DNA of 61,692 nucleotides from Oxalobacteraceae bacterium (GTDB taxonomy: Bacteria; Pseudomonadota; Gammaproteobacteria; Burkholderiales; Burkholderiaceae_D). Under the pieces are notes generated by a model. It saw only the letters and a list, made by a program, of their open reading frames with translations. It was not told the DNA's origin and ran no database searches. Below are positions 1 through 12,256 of the stretch, piece after piece (the first letter of the stretch is position 1; every line of letters starts with the position of its first letter). Made by a program: the position numbers and the translations under genes. The stretch covers positions 1-61,692 of the forward strand of contig JAJTGC010000004.1 in assembly GCA_021298975.1 (NCBI GenBank). The letters are read 5' to 3'.

Positions 1-2
1 GA

Positions 3-56
3 TCGGCCAATGGCATCCGGCTGCAGCTCGTACGTCGGGACAAGGATGACGCTTGA
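3..56 (+). CDS. 3' end of an upstream gene (partial)
   Basis: One frame is open from the window edge to a TGA at 54-56 and ends in the peptide NGIRLQLVRRDKDDA. Codon use looks coding, and the next gene follows with its own ribosome binding site. Only about 17 residues are visible, so neither family nor function can be named, and another frame cannot be excluded. Confidence 0.3.
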   Translation, partial: SANGIRLQLVRRDKDDA

Positions 57-200
57 TTAATTCATCGATGTGCCATCGGCAGGACGTACCAACACACTGG
101 AAAGTTTTCATTTAGCTACTTCTTGACGATTTATTGCTTGCCACGTCTCCAAGACCCTGCGATAACGCTGATGGGAATGATAGTTCATGAGGAGGCATGC

Positions 201-1034
201 ATGATCACTGAGCGACAATCCAGATTCCGAGCGCAGTACGTCGGGCAAATCAGCCCGTGGTATCACGGGCTGATGCATATCGGGGTAATGTACGGCGCCG
301 GAATGCTGATGCTCTGGTGGTGCATTGGCCAGCTGCAGCATCCCAGTTGGGAATGGTCCTTGATTATCCCGATTGCCATCGCAGGAAATTTCGCAGAATG
401 GGCGATGCATTTGCATGTCATGCACCGCCTCAAAGATGTATTCGCCTTGCGCGCCATTTACGATCGACATACGCGACAGCACCATCAGTATTTCACTGAT
501 AACGACTTCACCATCAGCAGCATCAGAGAATTTCGGATTGTCTTTTTCCCCTGGCGAGTCTTGCTGGTGCTGTCTGTTGCCAGTGCGGTTTTAGGCTGGG
601 TGGTCTCAGTACTTTTAGGGCCCGACGCAGGCTATATGGTTCCGATTACCATGATTGGTCACTACATGCTGTACGAAAGCTTTCATTTTTGCTGTCATGT
701 GCCAGAAAATGCGTTTGTACGTCACTGCCCAATCATCAATAGCGTACGTCGACATCACAGCGTTCATCACAATATGGGTGTCATGATGCACATCAACATG
801 AACCTGACTTTCCCTTTGGCGGACTGGGTGATGGGTACCAGCGATCTGAATCGCGGCCTGCTGGGCCATGTGTTCAACGGCTACGACAACAAATTTCAGA
901 AGCCCGAATTAACTGCACTGATTGAAAAATTCCGCCGACCCCAGATCCAAGCGGAACGCGTGACGCTGGAAGGGCCGGTACTTGATGCAGAGGATTTGCA
1001 TGCGCTGACTGGCGTGCACGGCATTCGAATTTGA
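201..1034 (+). CDS. Fatty acid hydroxylase/sterol desaturase superfamily membrane protein
   Basis: Integral membrane di-iron oxygenase-like protein of 277 residues. The histidine clusters of the fatty acid hydroxylase superfamily are visible in order: HLHVMH (about 70-75), RHTRQHH (89-95), HFCCH (162-166) and RRHHSVHH (183-190). They are interleaved with hydrophobic segments near 25-45, 53-67, 115-140 and 144-160. I chose the ATG at 201 because an AGGAGG at 190-195 lies five bases upstream; a longer frame starts at 123 but has no comparable signal. The substrate (fatty acid, sterol or carotenoid-like lipid) cannot be read from sequence. An MFS carrier follows 92 bases downstream on the same strand, so co-transcription is possible. 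Confidence 0.8.
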   Translation: MITERQSRFRAQYVGQISPWYHGLMHIGVMYGAGMLMLWWCIGQLQHPSWEWSLIIPIAIAGNFAEWAMHLHVMHRLKDVFALRAIYDRHTRQHHQYFTDNDFTISSIREFRIVFFPWRVLLVLSVASAVLGWVVSVLLGPDAGYMVPITMIGHYMLYESFHFCCHVPENAFVRHCPIINSVRRHHSVHHNMGVMMHINMNLTFPLADWVMGTSDLNRGLLGHVFNGYDNKFQKPELTALIEKFRRPQIQAERVTLEGPVLDAEDLHALTGVHGIRI

Positions 1035-1126
1035 TCGCCAATCCACGGCAGGGATTTTTTGAATTGATAGACACAGTGCCGTACACGTAGCTCAACTGCA
1101 GAAAAATTTTGGAGAGGAATTCAGTC

Positions 1127-2494
1127 ATGGCTTCTGAAACACTGCCCGAATCAATCGAGGAAAGTGCTTACGGCAAAGCCGCACGCAAGCTGATCCCTTT
1201 TCTTTTCATCTGTTATGTGGTCGCGTTTCTCGATCGGGTGAATGTCGGTTTCGCCAAATTACAGATGGCACCGGAGCTGCAGTTTTCAGATGCGGTATAT
1301 GGCTTTGGTGCGGGTATTTTCTTCATTGGCTATTTCATTTTTGAAGTACCGAGCAACGTCATACTGGAGAAAGTCGGTGCCCGGCCGTGGATTGCACGGA
1401 TCATGATTACCTGGGGCCTGATCTCGAGTGCCTTCATGTATGTCGACCAGATCAGCTGGGGTGGGATCGCGCAAAGTGTTGGCTTCACCGATACAGAATT
1501 CACTTTTTATGCACTGCGGTTTCTGCTGGGCGTGGCAGAGGCCGGATTTTTCCCTGGCATCATTCTGTATCTGACTTACTGGTTTCCCGATCGTCGCCGC
1601 ACCAAGATGGTCGCCTTGTTCATGACGGCGATCGCCGTATCCAATCTGGTCGGCTCACCTGTCAGTGGCGGCATCATGCAATACATGGACGGTGCGGGTG
1701 GGCTGAGCGGCTGGCGTTGGCTGTTCCTGCTTGAAGGCATCCCATCGATTCTGGTTGGCGTACTCGTGCTAATGGTACTGCCCAACGGCCCACGCGATGC
1801 CAAGTGGCTCAGCGAGGAAGAGCGCGATGCGATCCTCTCGGCAGTCGAACGGGAGAAAGCCAGCAAAGCACCCGCGGCCTCAGAGCATAATTTGATGAGT
1901 GCATTTACCGACATCCGTGTCTGGGCGCTGGCAGCGATCTACTTCAGCGGCGTGATCTGTTTTTACGCGCTGAATTTCTGGATGCCGACGATTATTCAAG
2001 AGCTTGGTGTCGACAAAAAAGACTTTCTGAAAGTTGGCCTGATCAGTATCGTGCCGTGGGGGCTGGCTGCGATCTTCATGGTGTATTGGGCTGCCCACTC
2101 GGACAAGACGGGCGAGCGGCGCTGGCACGTGGCCGGTTCGCTGGTCGTGACCATGGCAGGTCTGATACTCCTGGCACTGGCGGGCAAGTCACCGCTGCCG
2201 GCAATGATAGGGCTGACTGTCGTGGCCGCAGGTACGCTGGCATTCGTCTCTACCTTTTGGTCACTGCCCACCGCGTTCTTGACGGGCACGGCAGCGGCCG
2301 GAGGCATCGCACTGATCAATTCGATCGGTAATCTGGGCGGCCACTTCGGCCCCGATCTGATTGGGCGTATCCGCGCGCTGAGTAATGGTGCGACCGAGGC
2401 CGCGTTCTGGTCACTCGCGGCCATGGCTTTTGCCGGGATGCTGATCACGCTGTGGGTGTCTCGGAAGGCGCTTGACCGGCCTGCGTCGGATTAA
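1127..2494 (+). CDS. MFS transporter, anion:cation symporter (phthalate permease/tartrate type)
   Basis: Twelve-helix major facilitator of 455 residues. The motif LDRVNVGFAKLQM after helix 1, and the pattern of an N-terminal bundle, a long hydrophilic loop (about 215-250, KWLSEEERDAIL) and a C-terminal bundle, are those of the ACS family. That family imports organic anions such as phthalate, tartrate, hydroxyphenylacetate and glucarate with protons or cations. Start: ATG at 1127 with AGAGG at 1113-1117; the frame can be extended to a TTG at 1109, but that would put the ribosome binding site inside the gene. The substrate is unknown; the only neighbour on this strand is the upstream hydroxylase. 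Its 3' end converges with the hipA remnant on the other strand. Confidence 0.85.
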   Translation: MASETLPESIEESAYGKAARKLIPFLFICYVVAFLDRVNVGFAKLQMAPELQFSDAVYGFGAGIFFIGYFIFEVPSNVILEKVGARPWIARIMITWGLISSAFMYVDQISWGGIAQSVGFTDTEFTFYALRFLLGVAEAGFFPGIILYLTYWFPDRRRTKMVALFMTAIAVSNLVGSPVSGGIMQYMDGAGGLSGWRWLFLLEGIPSILVGVLVLMVLPNGPRDAKWLSEEERDAILSAVEREKASKAPAASEHNLMSAFTDIRVWALAAIYFSGVICFYALNFWMPTIIQELGVDKKDFLKVGLISIVPWGLAAIFMVYWAAHSDKTGERRWHVAGSLVVTMAGLILLALAGKSPLPAMIGLTVVAAGTLAFVSTFWSLPTAFLTGTAAAGGIALINSIGNLGGHFGPDLIGRIRALSNGATEAAFWSLAAMAFAGMLITLWVSRKALDRPASD

Positions 2495-2678
2495 TGTACG
2501 GACAACTAGCGTCTCCGCAAGCCGCTACCCGAAGTTTCAGCATTCGGGGTGACAGCGCCAGTTGCTGCTGCATCGCCTCTGCGGTGTACTCGAACAGAAT
2601 CGCCTTGCAATTGTCAGCCAGCGTGGCCAGAGGCCAACGCTCATCCCAGCCGACATAGAACACGGTGAGTTTTTTCAT
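2445..2678 (-). pseudogene. Truncated hipA (type II toxin kinase), N-terminal remnant
   Basis: The first 56 or so residues ([17 protein letters not shown] onward, then LFEY and LSPRMLKLR) match the N-terminal subdomain of HipA kinases. Homology stops at about position 2513 and the frame runs into sequence antisense to the MFS gene 3' end, giving a 77-residue product instead of about 420. All kinase motifs are absent, so it cannot phosphorylate GltX-type targets. The start codon overlaps the stop of the Def-HipB fusion by four bases (ATGA), the usual hipB-hipA arrangement. The simplest reading is that a deletion removed most of hipA and placed the MFS gene next to it. Confidence 0.75.
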
Positions 2679-3460
2679 GTGTCGTGCCGAGCAGTCGCTC
2701 GCCGACGAGACGGCCGCTCAGCGGCCTCCATCTCGGCAATAGAGGTTGGCGTGCGCACAAAAACGTTCGACAAATCCTCCGCCATACTCAGCGCCATGGC
2801 GACGCGCACCAGCGAATCAAAGGAACACTGCGCCTTGTTTTCCAGATTGTGGATCGTGCCCCGGGATACTCCCGCAGCAGCGGCAAGCTCACTTTGCTGC
2901 ATGTTTCGGCTCAGCCGCGCTGCCTTGAGGCGGGCGGCCAAAGCCGCGCGGATTTCCCCAGAGGAGGCGAATGTAAAGTCGAATAAATCCGTCACGCGCA
3001 TGGGGTAAAGCACGCCGATCAGATGATCACATTCATGTTGCACCACACGCGCATGAAAATCATCTACCTCTCTCACGATAGGCTGACCGTAAGGATCTAC
3101 GCCGCTGTAACGCAAACGCTGATAGCGCGACACCACGCCACGCAAACCGGGCACAGACAAACAGCCCTCCCAGCCCTCTTCCATCACATCCGACAAAGGC
3201 TCGAGCACCGGATTGAGCAGGACGGTCTCGGGTACTTGGGGTGCGTCTGGATAGCGCGAGTTCTCTTTGAAACCAAAAATCACCACTTGCAGATTGACTC
3301 CGATCTGCGGCGCGGCTAGACCTGCGCCATTGGCGGCGTGCATTGTGTCAAACATATCTCCGATCAGCGCGTGGAGCTCGGGCGTATCAAACTCCGTTAC
3401 GGGTTCGGCTTGTCGGAGCAGACGTGGGTCGCCCATTTTGAGAATGTCGCGTACTGGCAT
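2675..3460 (-). CDS. Peptide deformylase fused to a HipB-like XRE antitoxin domain
   Basis: The 261-residue protein has two recognisable parts. Residues 1 to about 160 are a peptide deformylase, which removes the formyl group from nascent N-terminal methionine. It has motif I GAGLAAPQ (45-52), motif II EGCLS (98-102, metal ligand Cys100) and motif III QHECDH (141-146, His142/His146 and catalytic Glu143). Residues 166-261 are a helix-turn-helix domain ([20 protein letters not shown]) with the basic tail seen in HipB antitoxins. The deformylase normally ends about 15 residues after the junction at residue 160-165. Start: ATG 3460 with GGAG 11 bases upstream; the frame extends to 3547 but lacks a signal there. 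hipA follows with an ATGA overlap. All catalytic residues are present, so deformylase activity is plausible. Confidence 0.85.
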   Translation of the reverse strand: MPVRDILKMGDPRLLRQAEPVTEFDTPELHALIGDMFDTMHAANGAGLAAPQIGVNLQVVIFGFKENSRYPDAPQVPETVLLNPVLEPLSDVMEEGWEGCLSVPGLRGVVSRYQRLRYSGVDPYGQPIVREVDDFHARVVQHECDHLIGVLYPMRVTDLFDFTFASSGEIRAALAARLKAARLSRNMQQSELAAAAGVSRGTIHNLENKAQCSFDSLVRVAMALSMAEDLSNVFVRTPTSIAEMEAAERPSRRRATARHDT

Positions 3461-3547
3461 TGCTTTTAACTCCGTTGGTTTGCTTCGGTGTTCAGGTAAC
3501 TTCGTATCTCTATTTATCAAAGTCATCGGATACATGACGAAAGACAC

Positions 3548-3692
3548 TGGATCCCGGCTTTCGCCGGGATGACGGTAGGAATATTACTGTCGTCTAAATA
3601 ACGACTGTTATCACTTGCATGTGATGACCGCTGCGTGGGCGAATCACATGCGATCCAAATTCCCCACTCGCTCCCGGCTAAAGCCGAAATTC
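3548..3692. repeat. Composite REP-like element, copy A
   Basis: It opens with a REP-type palindrome (3548-3576, core GGATCCCGGC...GCCGGGAT). After a spacer follows a block (about 3614-3680) containing TGCATGTGATGAC, CTGCGTGGGC and CACTCGCTCCC. It ends in a degenerate inverted REP (CTCCCGGCTAAAGCCGAAAT). The same parts in the same relative order occur in opposite orientation at 31690-31838. It lies between galU and the deformylase fusion gene, immediately downstream of galU. Confidence 0.75.
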
Positions 3693-3708
3693 AGCACCGT
3701 TGCTTTTA

Positions 3709-4584
3709 CTATGGGCGTTGCTTCAGCCATTCACCAAACGCCGCACCCGTTTCCGCATGCTGCAGCCCTATCTCCACCGAGGCCTGCAAATACCCAATCT
3801 TCGATCCGCAATCAAAACGTCTCCCCTGATAACGATAAGCCAGCACGGTTTCATACTGCATCAGCGCTTCAATACCATCGGTGAGCTGGATTTCACCACC
3901 AGCACCTTTGCCAAGTTTTTCAAGGCAGGTAAACACGCGGGGCGTAAGAATATAGCGACCGACGACGGCCAGTGTGGACGGTGCTTTCTCGGGTGCGGGC
4001 TTCTCGACAATGCCTTTCACTTTCTCCAATCGCTCGGCAAAAGGCTCTGTACTCACAATGCCGTACTGTCGCGTATGCTCGCGCGGCACATCCTGCACAC
4101 CGAGCAGGCTGCACTGCTGACGTTCGAATTGCGCTGTCATTTGCGCCATCACACCATCAGAACCGGGCTCGCCCTGCATGAAGTCATCGGCTAAAAGCAC
4201 AGCGAAAGGATCATCACCCACGATAGGGCGTGCGCAGAGTACCGCATGACCCAGACCTAGCGCTTGCGGCTGGCGGATGTACATGCAATTCACGGATTTC
4301 GGTATCACCTCACGCACCATGTCCAACAGCTGCTGCTTGCCGGCGGCTTCAAGTTCGGCCTCGAGTTCATAGGCCTTGTCGAAATGATCTTCAATCGCGC
4401 GCTTGTTGCGGCCGGTGATGAAGATCATTTCAGTGATGCCCGCTTCCACGGCTTCTTCGACGGCATACTGAATCAGCGGTTTGTCGACAATCGGCAGCAT
4501 TTCTTTGGGCTGCGCCTTGGTGGCCGGTAAAAAGCGACTCCCCAAACCAGCCACTGGAAATACGGCTTTGCGTAGGCTTGTCAT
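3709..4584 (-). CDS. galU: UTP-glucose-1-phosphate uridylyltransferase
   Basis: Makes UDP-glucose from UTP and glucose-1-phosphate for exopolysaccharide, LPS and trehalose-type pathways in the cytoplasm. The 291-residue length is normal. The nucleotide-binding signature [18 protein letters not shown] (13-30) and the following [14 protein letters not shown] are diagnostic, and [13 protein letters not shown] and GRYILTP later in the protein also match GalU. The start ([13 protein letters not shown]) lies in the last unit of the 50-bp repeat array, preceded by GGAG nine bases upstream and overlapping the stop of micro-ORF 5 by ATGA. It appears to be translated at the end of a zipA-ligA-galU transcript. 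Confidence 0.95.
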   Translation of the reverse strand: MTSLRKAVFPVAGLGSRFLPATKAQPKEMLPIVDKPLIQYAVEEAVEAGITEMIFITGRNKRAIEDHFDKAYELEAELEAAGKQQLLDMVREVIPKSVNCMYIRQPQALGLGHAVLCARPIVGDDPFAVLLADDFMQGEPGSDGVMAQMTAQFERQQCSLLGVQDVPREHTRQYGIVSTEPFAERLEKVKGIVEKPAPEKAPSTLAVVGRYILTPRVFTCLEKLGKGAGGEIQLTDGIEALMQYETVLAYRYQGRRFDCGSKIGYLQASVEIGLQHAETGAAFGEWLKQRP

Positions 4585-4634
4585 GATGTTTGCTCCAATA
4601 ATTCCAGCAGTACCGCTTTGCGTAGACTTGTCAT
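4581..4634 (-). CDS. Micro-ORF 5 of the ligA-galU ladder (17 residues)
   Basis: Encodes [17 protein letters not shown]. The head equals the GalU N-terminus and the tail the LigA C-terminus. Its ATG overlaps the stop of micro-ORF 4 and its TGA overlaps the galU ATG, each by ATGA. Its own 3' end supplies GGAG as ribosome binding site for galU. Translation is inferred from the start/stop geometry only. Confidence 0.45.
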   Translation of the reverse strand: MTSLRKAVLLELLEQTS

Positions 4635-4684
4635 GTTGTTTGCACCAATAATTCCAGCGATGCCGCTTTGCGTAGGCTTGTCAT
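4631..4684 (-). CDS. Micro-ORF 4 of the ligA-galU ladder (17 residues)
   Basis: Encodes [17 protein letters not shown] and is coupled by ATGA at both ends. The site it provides for the next start is GGTG rather than GGAG, which should be a weaker ribosome binding site. Confidence 0.4.
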   Translation of the reverse strand: MTSLRKAASLELLVQTT

Positions 4685-4734
4685 GATGTTTGCTCCAATA
4701 ATTCCAGTAATGCCGATTTGCGTAGGCTTCTCAT
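4681..4734 (-). CDS. Micro-ORF 3 of the ligA-galU ladder (17 residues)
   Basis: Encodes [17 protein letters not shown]. The second codon is AGA instead of ACA, so the junction with micro-ORF 2 is still ATGA. It ends with GGAG upstream of micro-ORF 4. Confidence 0.4.
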   Translation of the reverse strand: MRSLRKSALLELLEQTS

Positions 4735-4780
4735 ACCGTTCGCACCAATAATTCCAGCAATGCCGCTTTGCGTGAGCTTG

Positions 4781-4784
<4 letters not shown>
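4731..4784 (-). CDS. Micro-ORF 2 of the ligA-galU ladder (17 residues)
   Basis: Encodes MTSSRKAALLELLVRTV. It is coupled by ATGA at both ends and provides GGTG upstream of micro-ORF 3. Confidence 0.4.
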
Positions 4785-8003
<3,219 letters not shown>

Positions 8004-8216
8004 GAAAGGCGCTCCTGCAGGGCGTGCCGACCGTTGGTCTCAGACCCGGAGTTAGACACGGACGCATCTGAAAAATATTCATTAAAGAAACATTTTAAGC
8101 GAACTTGGGCGCTTATCAACGCAAGCTTGCCTGTACGCATTGTTGATGATGATCAATTTCAGCCACAGTTTTGTCATTAAGATAACGAAAGTCAAACCCG
8201 CAAGAAAGGAAGACCC

Positions 8217-8429
8217 ATGGCCGATACCTCGGAAATCAAACTGAACACCCTCACCATGCTCTCCCTGAAACCCGTGGCTCAACGGCTGCGACTCTGGTGG
8301 TACCGGCGCGCCGAAGAGCACTATCTTATTTGCGCCGCCGTCGAAAACGCCCGGGCACGCGAAGCCGAAGAAAACGAGGCCTACTACCAAAAACGGGCGG
8401 CAATGGCACGCTCAGCCCAGCTTTGGTAG
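8217..8429 (+). CDS. Small hypothetical protein between zipA and smc
   Basis: A 70-residue frame opens with ATG at 8217, preceded by AAGGA (8206-8210) at good spacing, and shows codon use like its neighbours. The product is rich in Arg, Ala and Glu (LRLWWYRRAEEHYLICAAVENARAREAEENEAYYQKR) and looks like one long amphipathic helix. No family recognised and no signal peptide. It is oppositely oriented to zipA and smc; the 213 bases between its start and the zipA start must hold divergent promoters. An overlapping minus-strand frame exists (8082-8390) but has no ribosome binding site. Confidence 0.55.
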   Translation: MADTSEIKLNTLTMLSLKPVAQRLRLWWYRRAEEHYLICAAVENARAREAEENEAYYQKRAAMARSAQLW

Positions 8430-8507
8430 CAAGAAACATCCGCGACGCTGCCGCGCAGGCGACCTCCGCTACGGCCTGGCCGGATTCAATCGGCCTACCC
8501 GCTGCTG

Positions 8508-11500
8508 TCAGGCAGCTTCCGCCTCGGCGTTCAGGGTGGCTGCCGTCGCCATATCCACGGCAACGATGCGAGAGACACCCTGCTCCTGCATCGTTACGCC
8601 GATCAGCTGTTGCGCCATTTCCATCGCGATCTTGTTATGGGAGATAAACAGGAACTGCGTTTGCATCGCCATGCGCTTGACCATGGTGCAGAAGCGCTCG
8701 GTGTTCGAGTCATCCAGCGGCGCGTCCACCTCATCGAGAAGGCAGAACGGTGCGGGATTCAGCTGGAAGATAGAGAACACCAGGGCCGTCGCCGTCAGCG
8801 CCTTCTCACCACCGGATAACAGATGAATCGTTGCATTCTTCTTGCCGGGTGGCTGTGCCATCACCTGCACACCTGAATCCAGGATTTCTTCGCCCGTCAT
8901 CACCAGCTTGGCATTGCCGCCACCGAACAGCTCGGGGAACAATTGGCCAAAGTGGTGATTGACCTTGTCGAAGGTATCCTGCAGCAGATCACGGGTTTCG
9001 ATATCAATCTTCTGAATGGCATCTTCGAGCGTCGTGATCGCCTCGGTGAGGTCCGCCGTCTGCGCATCAAGGAAATTTTTACGTTCGCTGGCCTGCGCCA
9101 GTTCATCCAGCGCAGCCAGATTCACCGGACCCAAGGCAGAAATCGCATTGTTCAAGCGCGTGACCTCGCCTTGTAAATACGATGCGCGCATGTCGTCGGT
9201 GAGTTTCTCTGACAGTGCAGCTTCATCTGCCTCGGCTTCGACGAGCTGCTGCGCGTATTGTTCCTGATTCAGTCGCGCGGCCTGTTCTTTGAGTTGCAGC
9301 TCGACGATGCGATCGCGCATGGGCTGCAGCGCACGGTCAGCAGCCAGTTTGGCTTCGTCCTGACCACGCATGCGCTGCGTGAGCTGATCGAGTTCATGGC
9401 GCGCATTGGCCAGTACCACTTCCTGCTCGCTGCGTCGCTCGAGCAGCGATTGCAGTCCGGCCTGAGCAGTCTGGTCATCCAATGACTCCAGCTCGAGCTG
9501 GCCTTGTTCCATGCTCGCAAATAACTGTGCCGATTGCTCCAGCGCCGTTGAAATATTCCGCTTGAGTTCTTCGATGCGATTTTCATGCGAGCGCTGCGCG
9601 AACTCTGCCTGTTGCGCGGCAAGTTCATGCTCGCGCAGGGCTTCACGCGCCTGATTCAGCAACTGTTCTCGCTCGAGATAGACCGTCTGACCATCTTCGT
9701 GGGTTTCCTGCACCTGACCCAATTCAAGGTCGAGGGTCTCGAGCGAGTTTTCAGCTTCGATCTTGATGTGCTGTTGCTCGGCTTCCTGCGCATCGATCTC
9801 TGACAAATCGCTGGCGATCTGCGTGCTGCGCTGACTGAATCGCTCCTGCACTTCGGTTTGGCGCAACAGATCAATTTGCAAGCTATGTAATGCCTGCGTT
9901 AAATCGTCCACTTCGCGGGTGAGCGTTTCGATGCGCTGCATACCCTGCGTGAGCGCGGCGTCTGCCTGCACGGAACGCTGCCGCGCCTCATCGGCCAGCA
10001 TTTGCTGCGCCCGAACCTGACGAATCAGGTTATCAATCTCCTGCTGGCGCGCCAGCATGCCATCCTGTTCGGAATCAGCTGCGTAGAAACGCACTGCCAG
10101 GCGACTGATCAGGTGACCCTGACGCGTGACCAGACAAGCGCCCGCGGGCAGCTTGGTACGCTCGGCCAATGCCGTTGCTGCATCGTCGGCGACATACACA
10201 TGGTGAAGCCAGTCCTGCATCAACGCCCGCAGACCGGGATCATTCATCTGCAACAAGGACAACAGCGGTTTCAGACCAGCAGCAGGCGTCTCGTCGGCCG
10301 TGGCGGTTCCGGAGAGAGAGAATAAGGACAGCTTGGCCGGTGGCGCATCACTGAAAAAGGCCTTGGCCCAATCCAGGTTGGATACCTCGAGCGCGCCCGT
10401 GCGTTCACGCAGCACAGACTCCAGCGCATTTTCCCAGCCGGGTTCGATGGAGAGTTTTTGCCACAAGCGAGGCAATTTACCGAGCTCGTGTTTTTCAAGC
10501 CAGGGCACGACCTTGCCTTGGGTTTGTACATTTTCCTGCAACTGCCTGAGTGTATTGAGCCGCGCTTCCAGCTGCGCATGCGTTGAATTCTCAGTGTTGA
10601 CAGTTTCCTGCGCGTGACGGCGTTCCTGTTCCAGCTGCGGTTGACGGCCGCGCGCCAGATGCAGTGCATCACGTGCTGCGTTAAGCTGGTTGTCCACCTC
10701 GCTTGACTGCGATTTCAGCACCGATAACTGCGCGGTATCCGGCGGTGAGAGCATGTTTTTTTCTTGCATCAGGCGCTCGCGACGCTGCGCGAGATTGCCG
10801 AGAATATTGGAGGCGTTACGCTGGTGGGCCGATTCGAGCTCAATGCGCTGCTGTACCTGCATGATGCGTGAGCGTGATTCGGTACTCGCCAGCTGCGCAG
10901 CCCGCCAGCTCTCTTCAATGGCCGGCAAGGCGCCTTGTTTTTCCTGCACCGCCTGCTGCGCTATCGCGACCCGCTCGGCGTGCATTTGCAGATCGGTGTC
11001 AGCTTGCGCCAGTTCGTCCTGAAATTGAGCACTTTGACGTTGCCATTGATCACGCTGCGCCGACAGTGAATTGAGTTGTGTCTGCAGGCGCGAGCGCGAC
11101 TCGATCACGAACTTGATCTGCGCTTCCAGACTGCCGATCTCGGAGTTGGTTTGGTACAGCGCGCCCTGAGCCTGATGCATGCGATCCCCAGCCGCATAAT
11201 GCGCTTGACGCATATGCTCGAGCTCGGTCTCGATATGACGCAGCCGGGATGCCTGTTCTTCAAGCTCGGTTTGCGCCTTGCCGATGTCGCGCGAGAATTT
11301 TTCCTGCTCAGCCTTGGCTTCATTCTTGCGCAACAACCACAGCAGTTTTTGTTTTTCTCCCTGATCGGACTGCAGCTCATGAAATTTCTGGGCCACTTCG
11401 GCCTGCGACTGCAGTTTTTCGAGATTGGCATTGAGCTCGCGAAGGATATCTTCGACGCGCACCAGATTTTCGCGTGTGTCCTGCAAGCGATTTTCGGTTT

Positions 11501-12035
11501 CGCGACGGCGCTCCTTGTACTTGGATACGCCGGCGGCCTCTTCCAAAAAAATACGCAGATCTTCGGGGCGCGCTTCGATGATGCGCGAGATCATGCCCTG
11601 TCCAATGATCGCGTAAGCGCGCGGGCCCAATCCAGTACCCAGAAAAATGTCCTGGATATCACGGCGGCGTACCGCCTGATTGTTAATGTAATAAGTCGAT
11701 GTGCCGTCACGCGTCAGGGTGCGCTTGACCGAAATTTCAGCAAAGGTGCTCCATTGACCGGCGGCCTTGCCCAGACTGTTGTCAAACAAGAGCTCCACCG
11801 ATGCCCGGCCGGCTGGCTTGCGGCTGGTGGTGCCGTTGAAGATGACGTCCTGCATGGACTCGCCGCGCAGTTCCGAGGCCTTGGATTCGCCCAACACCCA
11901 GCGCACCGCATCAATGATGTTCGATTTGCCGCAGCCATTGGGACCCACAACGCCGACCAGCTGGCCGGGTACCTGAAAATTGGTGGGGTCGACGAAGGAT
12001 TTGAATCCGGATAGTTTTAGAGAAGTTAACCGCAC
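8508..12035 (-). CDS. smc: Chromosome segregation ATPase SMC
   Basis: Core subunit of the SMC-ScpAB condensin. The 1175-residue length and layout fit: N-terminal Walker A GPNGCGKS (31-38) with the typical MRLTSLKLSGFKSFV opening, a long coiled coil, a flexible hinge around 500-660, a second coiled coil, then the C-terminal signature LLSGGEKALTATAL and Walker B CLLDEVDAPLDDSN. Lys, Ser and Asp/Glu residues of both half-sites are intact. Transcribed towards zipA but separated from it by the small plus-strand gene; divergent from dapC across 221 bases. A GGACG/CGTCC dyad lies in that gap near 12070-12090. Confidence 0.97.
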   Translation of the reverse strand: MRLTSLKLSGFKSFVDPTNFQVPGQLVGVVGPNGCGKSNIIDAVRWVLGESKASELRGESMQDVIFNGTTSRKPAGRASVELLFDNSLGKAAGQWSTFAEISVKRTLTRDGTSTYYINNQAVRRRDIQDIFLGTGLGPRAYAIIGQGMISRIIEARPEDLRIFLEEAAGVSKYKERRRETENRLQDTRENLVRVEDILRELNANLEKLQSQAEVAQKFHELQSDQGEKQKLLWLLRKNEAKAEQEKFSRDIGKAQTELEEQASRLRHIETELEHMRQAHYAAGDRMHQAQGALYQTNSEIGSLEAQIKFVIESRSRLQTQLNSLSAQRDQWQRQSAQFQDELAQADTDLQMHAERVAIAQQAVQEKQGALPAIEESWRAAQLASTESRSRIMQVQQRIELESAHQRNASNILGNLAQRRERLMQEKNMLSPPDTAQLSVLKSQSSEVDNQLNAARDALHLARGRQPQLEQERRHAQETVNTENSTHAQLEARLNTLRQLQENVQTQGKVVPWLEKHELGKLPRLWQKLSIEPGWENALESVLRERTGALEVSNLDWAKAFFSDAPPAKLSLFSLSGTATADETPAAGLKPLLSLLQMNDPGLRALMQDWLHHVYVADDAATALAERTKLPAGACLVTRQGHLISRLAVRFYAADSEQDGMLARQQEIDNLIRQVRAQQMLADEARQRSVQADAALTQGMQRIETLTREVDDLTQALHSLQIDLLRQTEVQERFSQRSTQIASDLSEIDAQEAEQQHIKIEAENSLETLDLELGQVQETHEDGQTVYLEREQLLNQAREALREHELAAQQAEFAQRSHENRIEELKRNISTALEQSAQLFASMEQGQLELESLDDQTAQAGLQSLLERRSEQEVVLANARHELDQLTQRMRGQDEAKLAADRALQPMRDRIVELQLKEQAARLNQEQYAQQLVEAEADEAALSEKLTDDMRASYLQGEVTRLNNAISALGPVNLAALDELAQASERKNFLDAQTADLTEAITTLEDAIQKIDIETRDLLQDTFDKVNHHFGQLFPELFGGGNAKLVMTGEEILDSGVQVMAQPPGKKNATIHLLSGGEKALTATALVFSIFQLNPAPFCLLDEVDAPLDDSNTERFCTMVKRMAMQTQFLFISHNKIAMEMAQQLIGVTMQEQGVSRIVAVDMATAATLNAEAEAA

Positions 12036-12256
12036 GTTATGAACTTTTCAGTCGGTAAAAACGATAAACCGGACGCGTTGCCGTCCGGCGGTTGCAAACA
12101 ATCGCGCCATCATATCATCCGGAAGGCCGCCAACCCGCTGCGCCGAAGGGCAAACCAAGCAACCATCACGATAAAAGATGCACACAGGTATAATCCGCGG
12201 GCGTCGAAATCCCTTATTTCAACTTGCCACAGCTCAGACGATACCTGCCAATACCC

